Assembly: GCA_016930895.1 (NCBI GenBank)
Contig: JAFGFV010000473.1
Location: 1-8,886 of the forward strand
Reading direction: 5' to 3'
Length of the DNA: 8,886 nt
Origin: Spirochaetales bacterium
GTDB lineage: Bacteria > Spirochaetota > Spirochaetia > SZUA-6 > DRHE01
Within the stretch, counting starts at the first letter, position 1. Every line of letters begins with the position of its first letter. A program made the translations under genes and the position numbers. The notes under the pieces were generated by a model that did no database searches, was not told the DNA's origin, and saw nothing but the letters and a program-made list of their open reading frames with translations. This document shows positions 1 to 6,359 of this stretch, one piece after another.

Positions 1-2
1 AA

Positions 3-170
3 ACGGTGAGGGGCGGGGCGGAGGCACGGGCGGAGGAGGACCGGGACGGCACATTCCTCCTGTACTCGGAGAATGCGGATCCGCCCAGTCCGGAACCGGC
101 CAACGCTGCCAGCCTGCGCCTGTTGTTCATGTCGCGCCCGTTGACGACCGCGGTACCGGGCGGGGCGTGA
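3..170 (+). CDS. C-terminal fragment of an unidentified protein (5' end outside window)
   Basis: The frame starting at base 3 is open to a TGA at 168-170, giving 55 residues with no start visible, so the gene begins left of the window. Third codon positions are mostly G or C (about 47 of 55), as in the real genes that follow, and the stop lies 10 bases before the epimerase start, as expected for a gene in the same operon. The first third is rich in Arg, Glu and Gly (AEARAEEDRDG). It is followed by a possible strand (TFLLYS), a Pro/Asn/Ala linker (ADPPSPEPANAAS) and a final LRLLFMSRPLTTAVPGGA. I do not recognise the family. The arrangement of a DG-strand, an acidic linker and a terminal helix is faintly like the end of EpsI-type exosortase-associated proteins, but this is only an impression. 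Base 2 also starts an open frame here, with poorer codon character. Confidence 0.5.
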   Translation, partial: TVRGGAEARAEEDRDGTFLLYSENADPPSPEPANAASLRLLFMSRPLTTAVPGGA

Positions 171-180
171 GATCACAGAG

Positions 181-1278
181 ATGGCGAGGAAGCGAATCGT
201 CAGCGTAGTGGGGGCCCGCCCTCAGTTCATCAAGGCTGCCGTGGTCAGCCGTCTGATCCGCGACGGTTACCAAGGGGCTCTCGAGGAAGTGCTCGTGCAC
301 ACAGGGCAGCACTACGATGCAAACATGTCGGAGATCTTTTTCGCCCAGATGAGAATTCCGCGGCCGGACGTGAACCTGGGAATAGGTTCTGCGAGCCACG
401 GGCGCCAGACCGGAGAGATGCTCGCCGGCATCGAGGATGTGTTGCTGCGGGAGCGCCCAGACTGGGTGCTGGTGTATGGAGACACCAATACGACCCTGGC
501 CGGGGCGCTCGCCGCCGCCAAGCTGAACATCCCGGTGGCTCACGTCGAAGCGGGGCTTCGCAGCTTCGAGCGCTCGATGCCCGAAGAGAAGAACCGGGTC
601 GTGGCGGACCACCTGTCCAGTCTGCTGTTTTGTCCGACGCCCGTGGCGGCTGCAAACTTACGGAACGAGGGAATCACGAACGGCGTCCGCATCGTCGGGG
701 ACGTGATGTACGACGCCTCGCTCTTCTACCGCGGGCTGCTGGAGAGCGGCGAGGCGCGGGCGGAGCTGGGCTTCGAGCCGCCCGCGGACTTCTATCTGCT
801 GACCCTGCACCGGGCCGAGAACACGGACGACCCGCGGCGCCTGCGGGGAATCGTCGAGGCCCTGAGCGGCCTGAACACCCTGCCGGGGGTGTTTCCAATC
901 CATCCCCGAACACGCAAGGCCCTGGCGCAACAGGACCTGCGCTTTGCCGACCACGTGCGACTCGTCGAGCCCGTGGGGTTCTTCGAGATGCTCGAGCTGG
1001 AGAGGCGGTGCCGCTTCGTGGTCACCGATTCGGGGGGCGTGCAGAAGGAAGCCTACTTCTTCGGCAAGCCCTGCATCACCCTGCGGGATCAGACCGAGTG
1101 GACCGAGACGGTCGCGACCGGCTGGAACGTGCTCACCGGGGCGGATACGGAACGAATTCGCGCGGCCTTCGCCGCGGTTCGGCGCCCGAGCGCCCGTCCG
1201 GACCTGTACGGGGACGGGAACGCGGGAAGCAAGATCCTGGAAGCGCTGTTGGAGGCACCATGCAGTTCATCGACCTGA
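181..1278 (+). CDS. wecB: Non-hydrolysing UDP-sugar 2-epimerase (WecB/WbpI family)
   Basis: This cytoplasmic GT-B-fold enzyme inverts C2 of a UDP-2-acetamido sugar (gluco to manno) through elimination and re-addition of UDP. Its 365 residues are the usual family length. Visible motifs are GARPQFIKAA (11-20), HTGQHYD (40-46), YGDTNTTLAGAL (99-110, Asp101), HVEAGLRSF (121-129, Glu123), MPEEKNR (133-139), LTLHRAEN (207-214, His210), PIHPRT (239-244) and TDSGGVQKE (282-290), which cover the acidic and His residues used by E. coli WecB. The ATG at 181 is the only start available after an in-frame TGA at 142; its ribosome site is weak. The 3' end overlaps the next gene by 19 bases. The family cannot be split by eye into UDP-GlcNAc 2-epimerases (ManNAc) and WbpI-type enzymes acting on UDP-GlcNAc3NAcA. 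The neighbouring WbpE, WbpB and WbpD homologues favour the WbpI role, as the last step to UDP-ManNAc3NAcA. Confidence 0.9.
   Translation: MARKRIVSVVGARPQFIKAAVVSRLIRDGYQGALEEVLVHTGQHYDANMSEIFFAQMRIPRPDVNLGIGSASHGRQTGEMLAGIEDVLLRERPDWVLVYGDTNTTLAGALAAAKLNIPVAHVEAGLRSFERSMPEEKNRVVADHLSSLLFCPTPVAAANLRNEGITNGVRIVGDVMYDASLFYRGLLESGEARAELGFEPPADFYLLTLHRAENTDDPRRLRGIVEALSGLNTLPGVFPIHPRTRKALAQQDLRFADHVRLVEPVGFFEMLELERRCRFVVTDSGGVQKEAYFFGKPCITLRDQTEWTETVATGWNVLTGADTERIRAAFAAVRRPSARPDLYGDGNAGSKILEALLEAPCSSST
1251..1255 (+). promoter_or_regulatory. Ribosome binding site fixing the aminotransferase start
   Basis: GGAGG lies 4 bases before the ATG at 1260, inside the last codons of the epimerase. The frame is open much further upstream (to 630), so this site together with the MQFIDLKQQY homology start decides the true beginning. 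The short spacing and 19-base overlap suggest translational coupling. Confidence 0.7.
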
Positions 1279-2351
1279 AGCAGCAGTACGAGCTCTACAA
1301 GCCCGAGATTCTGGCCGAGCTGAACGCCGTGCTCGACTCCGGGCGGTACATCCTCGGTCCGGCCGTCACGGAGCTGGAAAACGAGCTGGCCTCCTACACC
1401 GGGGTCGCGCATGCGATCGCCTGCAGCTCGGGCACGGACGGGATCATGCTGGCCCTGATGGCCCTGGAGCTCAAGCCGGGGGACGAGGTCATCGTGCCGG
1501 ACTTCACCTTCTTCGCCACCGCCGAGATCGTGTCGCTTCTGGGGGGCCGGCCCGTCTTCGCGGACATCCGGCCGGACACGTTCAACATCGATCCGGCTCG
1601 GGTGGAGAAGGCGATCGGGCCCAGGACGCGCGGGATCATGGCGGTGTCCCTGTACGGGCAGTGCGCGGACTTCGAGACGCTGGGGGAGATCGCCCGACGG
1701 CGGGGGCTGTTCCTGATCGAGGATGCCGCCCAGTCCTTCGGCGCCACCCAGAACGGGCGCAGGTCCTGCAGTCTGACCGAGGTGGCGACCACCTCGTTCT
1801 ATCCGGCCAAGCCCCTGGGCGCCTACGGGGACGGCGGCGCCGTGTTCACGACCAGCGACGCGCTGGCCGAACGCATCCGCAACCTGCTCAATCACGGGCA
1901 GGTGGCCTCCTACCGGCACCGGTACGTCGGCATCAACGGGCGACTGGACTCCCTGCAGGCGGCGGTGCTCAAGGTCAAGCTCAGGCACTTCGACCAGGAG
2001 CTGGCGCGCCGGCAGCAGGCCGCCGGCTGGTACGACGAGGAGCTGGACGGAGTGGTGACGACCCCGACGATCCTGCCGGGGAACACCTGCAGCTGGGCCC
2101 AGTACACGGTCCGGCATCCCGAACGGGAGCGCGTTCAGGAGCACCTCAAGGGCAAGGGGATTCCCACGGCCGTGCACTACCCGTTGCCGGTGCATCAGCA
2201 GGAGGTCTATGCTGCCGCGGGCCATGCGGACGGGGAGCTCGCGAACGCGACCGCGGCCAGCCGGGAGGTGTTCTCGCTGCCCATGCACCCCTTCCTGACC
2301 CGCGAGGAGGTGCGGTCGGTGGCGGCGGCGATCCAGGAGGCGGTAGAATGA
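1260..2351 (+). CDS. wbpE: DegT/DnrJ/EryC1/StrS aminotransferase, WbpE-like (UDP-3-keto sugar 3-aminotransferase)
   Basis: This PLP-dependent fold-type I aminotransferase is predicted to transfer an amino group from glutamate to the 3-keto group of a UDP-2-acetamido sugar. It has 363 residues, the usual length. The N-terminus MQFIDLKQQY is typical of the WbpE/WlbC group. GPAVTELE (33-40) and CSSGTDGI (55-62, phosphate binding) follow, then VPDFTFFATAE (79-89), IEDAAQSFGA (153-162, with Asp155 for the pyridine nitrogen) and SFYPAKPLGAYGDGGA (179-194), where Lys184 should form the internal aldimine. NGRLDSLQAA (226-235) closes the core and VHYPLPVHQQ lies in the C-terminal domain. The start is the ATG at 1260, not the longer in-frame extension, which only shadows the epimerase. 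It ends in an ATGA overlap with the oxidoreductase, its expected functional partner: in the known pathway the dehydrogenase and aminotransferase act as a coupled pair. The exact substrate is inferred from context. Confidence 0.9.
   Translation: MQFIDLKQQYELYKPEILAELNAVLDSGRYILGPAVTELENELASYTGVAHAIACSSGTDGIMLALMALELKPGDEVIVPDFTFFATAEIVSLLGGRPVFADIRPDTFNIDPARVEKAIGPRTRGIMAVSLYGQCADFETLGEIARRRGLFLIEDAAQSFGATQNGRRSCSLTEVATTSFYPAKPLGAYGDGGAVFTTSDALAERIRNLLNHGQVASYRHRYVGINGRLDSLQAAVLKVKLRHFDQELARRQQAAGWYDEELDGVVTTPTILPGNTCSWAQYTVRHPERERVQEHLKGKGIPTAVHYPLPVHQQEVYAAAGHADGELANATAASREVFSLPMHPFLTREEVRSVAAAIQEAVE
2335..2340 (+). promoter_or_regulatory. Strong Shine-Dalgarno for the oxidoreductase
   Basis: A perfect AGGAGG sits 7 bases before the ATG at 2348, within the 3' end of the aminotransferase gene. 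Its ATG overlaps the upstream TGA as ATGA, a classic coupled junction. The surrounding 12 bases recur at the next junction (3365-3376). Confidence 0.8.
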
Positions 2352-3382
2352 AGGAGCTGAACCTGGCCGTGATCGGGGTCGGACGCATGGGCTCGAACCA
2401 CGTGCGGGTCCTGTCCGAGATCGAGGGGGTACGGCTGGCGGCAGTGTGCGACGCCGAACTGGAGGCTGCGCGTCGGGTAGCCCGCCGCCATTTCGTGGCC
2501 GGGGCCTACGGGAGCGTGGAGGAGCTGCTGGCGTCGGAAGCCCTCGATGCGGTGATCGTGGCCACCCCGACAGTCGAGCACCGACGGGTGGCGGAGCTTT
2601 GCGCCCGCAAGAACGTGCACGTGCTCCTCGAGAAGCCGATGGCCTCCAGCACCGAAGAGTGCCAGGAGATCCTCGACCTGGCCCGGGAGCAGGGCGTCCA
2701 CGTGTTCACCGGGCACATCGAGCGCTTCAATCCCGTGATCCTGCAGCTCAAGCAGTTTCTGGACGAAGGCTACCTGGGCGAGCTGTACTACATCGAGACC
2801 GTGCGCTCCGGCCCTTTCCCCAAGCGCCTGTACGGGAGCAAGGACGGGGTGGTGATCGATCTGGCGGTGCACGATCTGGATCTCGTGCACTTCCTGTTCG
2901 GGAGGATCGAGCACGTCTACGCCCACCACATCCGCACCGAGTCGCACGACCAGGACATTTACGCCCGGGTCATGTTCAAGACCGTGAAGGGGATCCTGGG
3001 CAGCTCGGAGTTCAGCTGGATTTCGCCGCGCAAGGAACGCAGCCTTTCGATCTACGGCGACAAGGGCATGCTCACGGGGAACCTGGTGGATCAGGAGGTC
3101 TGGTACTACGAGAACGGCGACGTCAGCATCGACTACAGCGACAATTACTACCAAAACGTGATCTGGGGCCGGGTCAGCGAGGGCAAGGTCATCAAGTTCC
3201 CGGTCAAGAAGGAGGAGCCGCTGCGCCGGGAGCTCCTGTCGTTCTGCAGCCTGGTTCGCGGGGAGGTCGAAGGCTTCGATCCTTCGTACGGCAGGCTGGC
3301 CGTGGAGTATTCTGCAGCGGTGCTGGACTCCGCCCGGAGCGGCAACGTGGTGCGCTTTCCCGCACAGGAGGCGGTACGATGA
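2348..3382 (+). CDS. wbpB: Gfo/Idh/MocA-family UDP-sugar 3-dehydrogenase, WbpB-like
   Basis: This NAD(H)-dependent oxidoreductase of 344 residues is predicted to oxidise C3 of UDP-GlcNAc or UDP-GlcNAcA, giving the 3-keto sugar used by the aminotransferase just upstream. A Rossmann motif VIGVGRMGSNHVR (8-20) opens the protein. VIVATPTVEH (69-78) and the family hallmark LLEKPMASS (93-101, EKP at 95-97) follow, then GHIERFNPV (122-130) and VIDLAVHDLDLV (169-180) with the likely catalytic His175 at the start of the substrate domain. The C-terminal half is the usual beta-sheet domain. The start is set by AGGAGG and the ATGA overlap with the upstream stop; the long open frame before it (from 944) is a shadow. 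The GHIERFNP signature is, as I recall it, more typical of enzymes labelled UDP-GlcNAc 3-dehydrogenase than of Pseudomonas WbpB itself, so the substrate could be UDP-GlcNAc rather than its uronic acid. The family assignment is firm; the substrate is inferred. Confidence 0.87.
   Translation: MKELNLAVIGVGRMGSNHVRVLSEIEGVRLAAVCDAELEAARRVARRHFVAGAYGSVEELLASEALDAVIVATPTVEHRRVAELCARKNVHVLLEKPMASSTEECQEILDLAREQGVHVFTGHIERFNPVILQLKQFLDEGYLGELYYIETVRSGPFPKRLYGSKDGVVIDLAVHDLDLVHFLFGRIEHVYAHHIRTESHDQDIYARVMFKTVKGILGSSEFSWISPRKERSLSIYGDKGMLTGNLVDQEVWYYENGDVSIDYSDNYYQNVIWGRVSEGKVIKFPVKKEEPLRRELLSFCSLVRGEVEGFDPSYGRLAVEYSAAVLDSARSGNVVRFPAQEAVR
3366..3371 (+). promoter_or_regulatory. Strong Shine-Dalgarno for the acetyltransferase
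   Basis: A perfect AGGAGG sits 7 bases before the ATG at 3379, inside the oxidoreductase gene, whose TGA (3380-3382) overlaps the ATG. Sequence and spacing match the preceding junction at 2335-2350 almost exactly. Confidence 0.8.
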
Positions 3383-3933
3383 TTCATGCAACGGCCCAGG
3401 TGGACGGCCGGGCCCGGCTGGGCGAGAACGTGAAGGTCTGGAACTGGGTCCAGATCCGGGAAGACGCCGAGATCGGGGACGGCACCATCCTCTCCAAGGG
3501 GGTGTACGTCGATTCCGGGGTTCACATCGGCAGGAACGTCAAGATCCAGAACAACGTTTCGGTGTACCACGGGGTCACGATCGAGGACGGGGTGTTCGTG
3601 GGGCCCCACGTGTGTTTCACCAATGACAAGGTGCCCAGGGCCATCAATCCGGACGGCTCGCAGAAGGGGGCCGCGGACTGGGAGGTGTGGCCGATCCTGA
3701 TCCGCCGCGGCGCCTCTCTCGGGGCCAACTCCACGATCCTGCCGGGGGTCACCGTCGGGTGCTTCGCCCTGGTGGGCGCCGGGGCCGTGGTGACCCGGGA
3801 CGTGCCGGACCACGGCTTGGTCGTGGGCAACCCCGCCCGTCTGATCGGGCGGGTGTGCAGCTGCGGGGAGCGCCTGGACGACCGGCTCTACTGCCGCCGC
3901 TGCGACAAGACCGTGGACATCGAGAAGGGATAG
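3379..3933 (+). CDS. wbpD: Left-handed beta-helix N-acetyltransferase, WbpD-like, with Cys-rich tail
   Basis: This cytoplasmic acetyl-CoA-dependent transferase of 184 residues is expected to acetylate the new 3-amino group, giving a 2,3-diacetamido sugar nucleotide. Imperfect hexapeptide repeats (I/V/L at every sixth position) run from about residue 2 to 157, for example VKVWNWVQIREDAEIG, VKIQNNVSVYHGVTI and ILPGVTVGCFALVGAG. They are interrupted by a loop around FTNDKVPRAINPDG (80-93); the TND-PR element is typical of WbpD/WlbB-type sugar N-acetyltransferases. VVGNPARLIG (148-157) is the usual exit from the helix. The last 25 residues hold C160-x-C162 and C172-x-x-C175, a zinc-ribbon-like arrangement. 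Similar tails occur in relatives as far as I recall, and the tail may bind a metal or aid trimer formation. The start is fixed by AGGAGG and an ATGA overlap. The next gene begins 4 bases after the stop. Confidence 0.88.
   Translation: MIHATAQVDGRARLGENVKVWNWVQIREDAEIGDGTILSKGVYVDSGVHIGRNVKIQNNVSVYHGVTIEDGVFVGPHVCFTNDKVPRAINPDGSQKGAADWEVWPILIRRGASLGANSTILPGVTVGCFALVGAGAVVTRDVPDHGLVVGNPARLIGRVCSCGERLDDRLYCRRCDKTVDIEKG
3925..3930 (+). promoter_or_regulatory. Ribosome binding site supporting a TTG start
   Basis: AAGGGA (within GAGAAGGGA) lies 7 bases before the TTG at 3938. No ATG or GTG occurs early enough: the first in-frame ATG encodes residue 11, inside the nucleotide-binding loop. The site therefore supports TTG as the true start. 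Confidence 0.65.
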
Positions 3934-3937
3934 ATAC

Positions 3938-5305
3938 TTGAAAACAACCAAAGTGGCCGTCATCGGCATGGGCTACGTCGGCATCCCGGCTGCGGTGCTG
4001 TTCGCCGACATCGAGGGGTTGGAAGTCGTCGGGGTGCAGCGTCGCAGTCAGCGCAGCGGCTGGAAGATCGACTTCCTCAACCAGGGGCGCTCGCCTTTTC
4101 CGGACAACGAGCCGGAGATCGCCGACCTGATTCGGCGGGTCGCCCTCGAGAAGAAATCCTTCCGGGTGACGCACGACCTCGGGGCGGTGGCGGAAGCCGA
4201 CGCGGTGCTCATTGACGTGCAGACCCCGGTGGAGGAGGACCACAAGCCCCGCTACGAGTCCCTGATCGAGGTGTCCGGCCAGATCGGAAAGCTGCTCCGG
4301 CGGGGGACTCTGGTGTGTGTCGAAAGCACAGTGGCGCCGGGCACCACGGTCAACCTGGTCAAGCCCATTCTCGAAGAGCAGTCGGGGATGAAGGCCGGCA
4401 GCGATTTCAATCTGGCCTTCAGCTACGAGCGGGTCATGGTCGGCCGCCTGCTCCACAACATCCGCAACTACCCGCGCATCGTGGGCGGGATCACGCCAGC
4501 CTGCGGAGAGCGGGCGGCGGAGCTGTATCGGAACATCGTCAGAGCGCCCGTGGTGGTCACGGATGCCCTGACCGCCGAGGTGGCCAAGACGGTAGAAAAC
4601 GCCTACCGGGACGTGAACATCGCCTTTGCCAACGAGGTGGCCCTGATGTGCGAGTCCCTCGGCGTTGACGTGTTCGAGGTGCGGGAGCTGGTCAACAACC
4701 TGCCCAACGACCCGTCGAACCCGGGCGCGAACCCGGTGCGCAACATGCACGTGCCGGGTGCCGGGGTGGGCGGGCACTGCCTGCCCAAGGACTCCTGGCT
4801 GCTCAAGTACGGGGTGGACACCTACGGCAAGACCCCCGTGGAGTCGAAGGTCATCATCGGCTCCCGCGAGGTGAACGACTCGATGCCCGTGCATATGGCG
4901 GACCTGGCGGAGAAGGCCCTCGAGGAGGCCGGCATCCCGCTGGCCAAGGCGCGCATCGCCATTCTCGGCTACGCGTTCCTGGAGGAGAGCGACGACACGC
5001 GCAACACCCCGGCGGAGCCGCTGATCCGGATCCTCACGGAGCGGGGGGTCGGCGAGATCGTGATCCACGACCCCTACGTGCGGGAGGAGGAGCTGCCCGG
5101 GGTGAAGCGGGACCTCATCGAAGCGCTCCGCGGCTGCCACTGCGCCTGCCTGGTGACCGCACATTCGGTCTACAGGACGGCGGACCTTCGTTCGATCGGC
5201 GCGGTGATGGCCAAGCCGGTCTTCGTGGACGGACGGAACGCGCTTCCGGAGCCGCCGGAAGGGACGGCCGTCATCACTTTGGGCAAACAGGGACTTGAGC
5301 CGTAG
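3938..5305 (+). CDS. UDP-N-acetylhexosamine 6-dehydrogenase (WbpA/WecC type, UDP-Glc/GDP-Man dehydrogenase family)
   Basis: This NAD+-dependent enzyme oxidises the C6 alcohol of a UDP-HexNAc to the carboxylate in two steps. Its 455 residues contain the three expected domains. The N-terminal Rossmann domain has VIGMGYVGIPAA (8-19), and VESTVAPGTT follows later. The dimer-forming helix carries AEVAKTVENAYRDVNIAFAN. The catalytic loop GVGGHCLPKDSWLL has the nucleophile at Cys281, and the C-terminal UDP-binding domain has ILGYAFLEESDDTRNTPAEP. All catalytic features are intact. The start is TTG, supported by AAGGGA 7 bases upstream; the first ATG would delete the nucleotide-binding motif. The loop reads GGHCLPKD-WLL rather than the GGHCIPIDP-Y form of Pseudomonas WbpA, and the region after the Rossmann loop (VQRRSQRSGWKIDFLNQG) also looks like the lineage common in archaea. 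With the genes upstream it supplies the uronic acid carboxyl of ManNAc3NAcA. Whether it prefers UDP-GlcNAc, UDP-ManNAc or UDP-GlcNAc3NAc is not visible. Confidence 0.88.
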   Translation: MKTTKVAVIGMGYVGIPAAVLFADIEGLEVVGVQRRSQRSGWKIDFLNQGRSPFPDNEPEIADLIRRVALEKKSFRVTHDLGAVAEADAVLIDVQTPVEEDHKPRYESLIEVSGQIGKLLRRGTLVCVESTVAPGTTVNLVKPILEEQSGMKAGSDFNLAFSYERVMVGRLLHNIRNYPRIVGGITPACGERAAELYRNIVRAPVVVTDALTAEVAKTVENAYRDVNIAFANEVALMCESLGVDVFEVRELVNNLPNDPSNPGANPVRNMHVPGAGVGGHCLPKDSWLLKYGVDTYGKTPVESKVIIGSREVNDSMPVHMADLAEKALEEAGIPLAKARIAILGYAFLEESDDTRNTPAEPLIRILTERGVGEIVIHDPYVREEELPGVKRDLIEALRGCHCACLVTAHSVYRTADLRSIGAVMAKPVFVDGRNALPEPPEGTAVITLGKQGLEP

Positions 5306-5330
5306 GGCGGTCCTCCCCAAGAGACACGAT

Positions 5331-5335
5331 AGGAG
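5331..5335 (+). promoter_or_regulatory. Ribosome binding site of pseB
   Basis: AGGAG lies 6 bases before the ATG at 5342. An overlapping ATG at 5338 is in another frame and is only 2 bases from the site, so 5342 is preferred. The 36-base gap (5306-5341) is the longest in the window and shows no convincing promoter or terminator. Confidence 0.7.
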
Positions 5336-5341
5336 CCATGC

Positions 5342-6337
5342 ATGCTGGACGACAAGACGATTCTGGTGACCGGAGGGACAGGGTCCTTCGGCAAGCGATT
5401 TCTCAAACGCGTGTTCGAAGTTGGTTCGCCAAAGAAGTTGATCGTCTATTCCCGAGACGAGTACAAGCAGTTCCAGGTGCGGCAGCAGTTCAGCGAGCAC
5501 AAGGAGCACCTTCGCTTCTTCATCGGAGACGTGCGGGACAGGGAACGGTTGTATCGGGCCTTTCGAGGAGTGGACTACGTCGTGCATGCGGCGGCGCTCA
5601 AGCAGATCCCGTCTTGCGAATACAATCCATTCGAGGCGGTCAAGACCAACATCTACGGCGCCCAGAACATCGTGGAGGCAGCCATCGACTGCGGGGTCAA
5701 GCGGGTGGTAGCACTTTCCACCGACAAGGCGGTCAACCCCATCAACCTGTACGGGGCGACCAAACTGGCCTCGGACAAGATCTTCATTGCCGCCAACGCG
5801 TACTCGGGGGCACAGGACACGGTTTTTTCCGTGGTGCGGTACGGGAACGTGGCTGGCAGCAGGGGATCGGTGATCCCCTTTTTCAAGTCGCTGCTGGACT
5901 CAGGCAGCGAGGAGCTCCCGATCACCGATCAGCGCATGACCCGATTCTGGATCACTCTCGATCAGGCAGTCGACCTGGTCTTCAGGGCGCTGCGGGAAAG
6001 TAAGGGTGGGGAGACCTACATTTCCAAGATCCCGTCGTTCAAGATCGTGGACCTAGCCGCAGCGATGAGCGCCACGGTCCGACTGAAGGACGTCGGGATC
6101 CGCGAGGGCGAGAAGCTGCACGAGATCATGATTACCGAGTACGATTCCCTCAGCACCCAGGAGTACGACGACCACTACGTGATCTACCCCAACAGCATGG
6201 AGTGGTGGACGGAGAAGCGGCTGACCCCCGGCGGAAAGTCGGTGCCGCCGTTCTTCCGCTACTCGTCGGACGAAAACCCGGAGTGGCTGTCGGTGGACGA
6301 CATACGGAACCGGCTCCGTGAGCTGGAAATGGCGTAG
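5342..6337 (+). CDS. pseB: UDP-GlcNAc 4,6-dehydratase (inverting), PseB
   Basis: This is the first enzyme of pseudaminic acid synthesis. It removes water across C4-C6 of UDP-GlcNAc and inverts C5, giving UDP-2-acetamido-2,6-dideoxy-beta-L-arabino-hex-4-ulose. It is a soluble short-chain dehydrogenase/reductase of 331 residues, the length of PseB and without the membrane region of the long CapD/PglF dehydratases. Motifs are ILVTGGTGSFGKRF (7-20, NADP binding), YSRDEYKQFQVRQQF (36-50), FIGDVRD (60-66), VVHAAALKQIPSCEYNP (80-96), STDKAVNP (126-133) and NLYGATK (135-141), with Tyr137 and Lys141 forming the YxxxK pair and Asp128/Lys129 as expected for the dehydratase step. VRYGNVAGSRGSVIPFF (165-181) and MTRFWITLDQAVDLV (199-213) are typical of the family. 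The ATG at 5342 has a good AGGAG. The next gene, pseC, uses the product directly. Reassignment to a retaining FlaA1-like dehydratase is unlikely given the following genes. Confidence 0.95.
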   Translation: MLDDKTILVTGGTGSFGKRFLKRVFEVGSPKKLIVYSRDEYKQFQVRQQFSEHKEHLRFFIGDVRDRERLYRAFRGVDYVVHAAALKQIPSCEYNPFEAVKTNIYGAQNIVEAAIDCGVKRVVALSTDKAVNPINLYGATKLASDKIFIAANAYSGAQDTVFSVVRYGNVAGSRGSVIPFFKSLLDSGSEELPITDQRMTRFWITLDQAVDLVFRALRESKGGETYISKIPSFKIVDLAAAMSATVRLKDVGIREGEKLHEIMITEYDSLSTQEYDDHYVIYPNSMEWWTEKRLTPGGKSVPPFFRYSSDENPEWLSVDDIRNRLRELEMA

Positions 6338-6359
6338 GAGCTCCTCGAGGTCGCAGCCC

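Noticed and set aside
630..1259. A possible 210-residue N-terminal extension of the aminotransferase
   Set aside because: The added sequence is Arg/Gly/Pro-rich and out of frame with the conserved epimerase over the same bases. The ATG at 1260 has GGAGG and matches the family start.
1089..2288. A 399-residue minus-strand frame opposite the aminotransferase
   Set aside because: It is an antisense shadow: low complexity, rich in Gly, Arg, Val and His, with no recognisable motifs and no ribosome site.
944..2347. A long in-frame extension before the oxidoreductase
   Set aside because: It is Ala/Gly/Arg-rich readthrough lying over the epimerase and aminotransferase; homology begins at 2348 with AGGAGG at the right distance.
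2207..3391. A 394-residue minus-strand frame opposite the oxidoreductase
   Set aside because: Same shadow pattern; the plus strand carries Rossmann and EKP motifs and two good ribosome sites.
5306..5341. A possible terminator or promoter in the gap before pseB
   Set aside because: GGGCGG-TCC-TCCCC gives only a poor stem and no T run follows. No convincing -35/-10 pair fits in 36 bases.
3749..5587. A 612-residue open frame on the minus strand across the dehydrogenase
   Set aside because: It is the antisense of a clearly conserved plus-strand enzyme with an intact catalytic loop. The product is His/Arg/Val-rich without family motifs, as expected when a GC-rich gene is read backwards.
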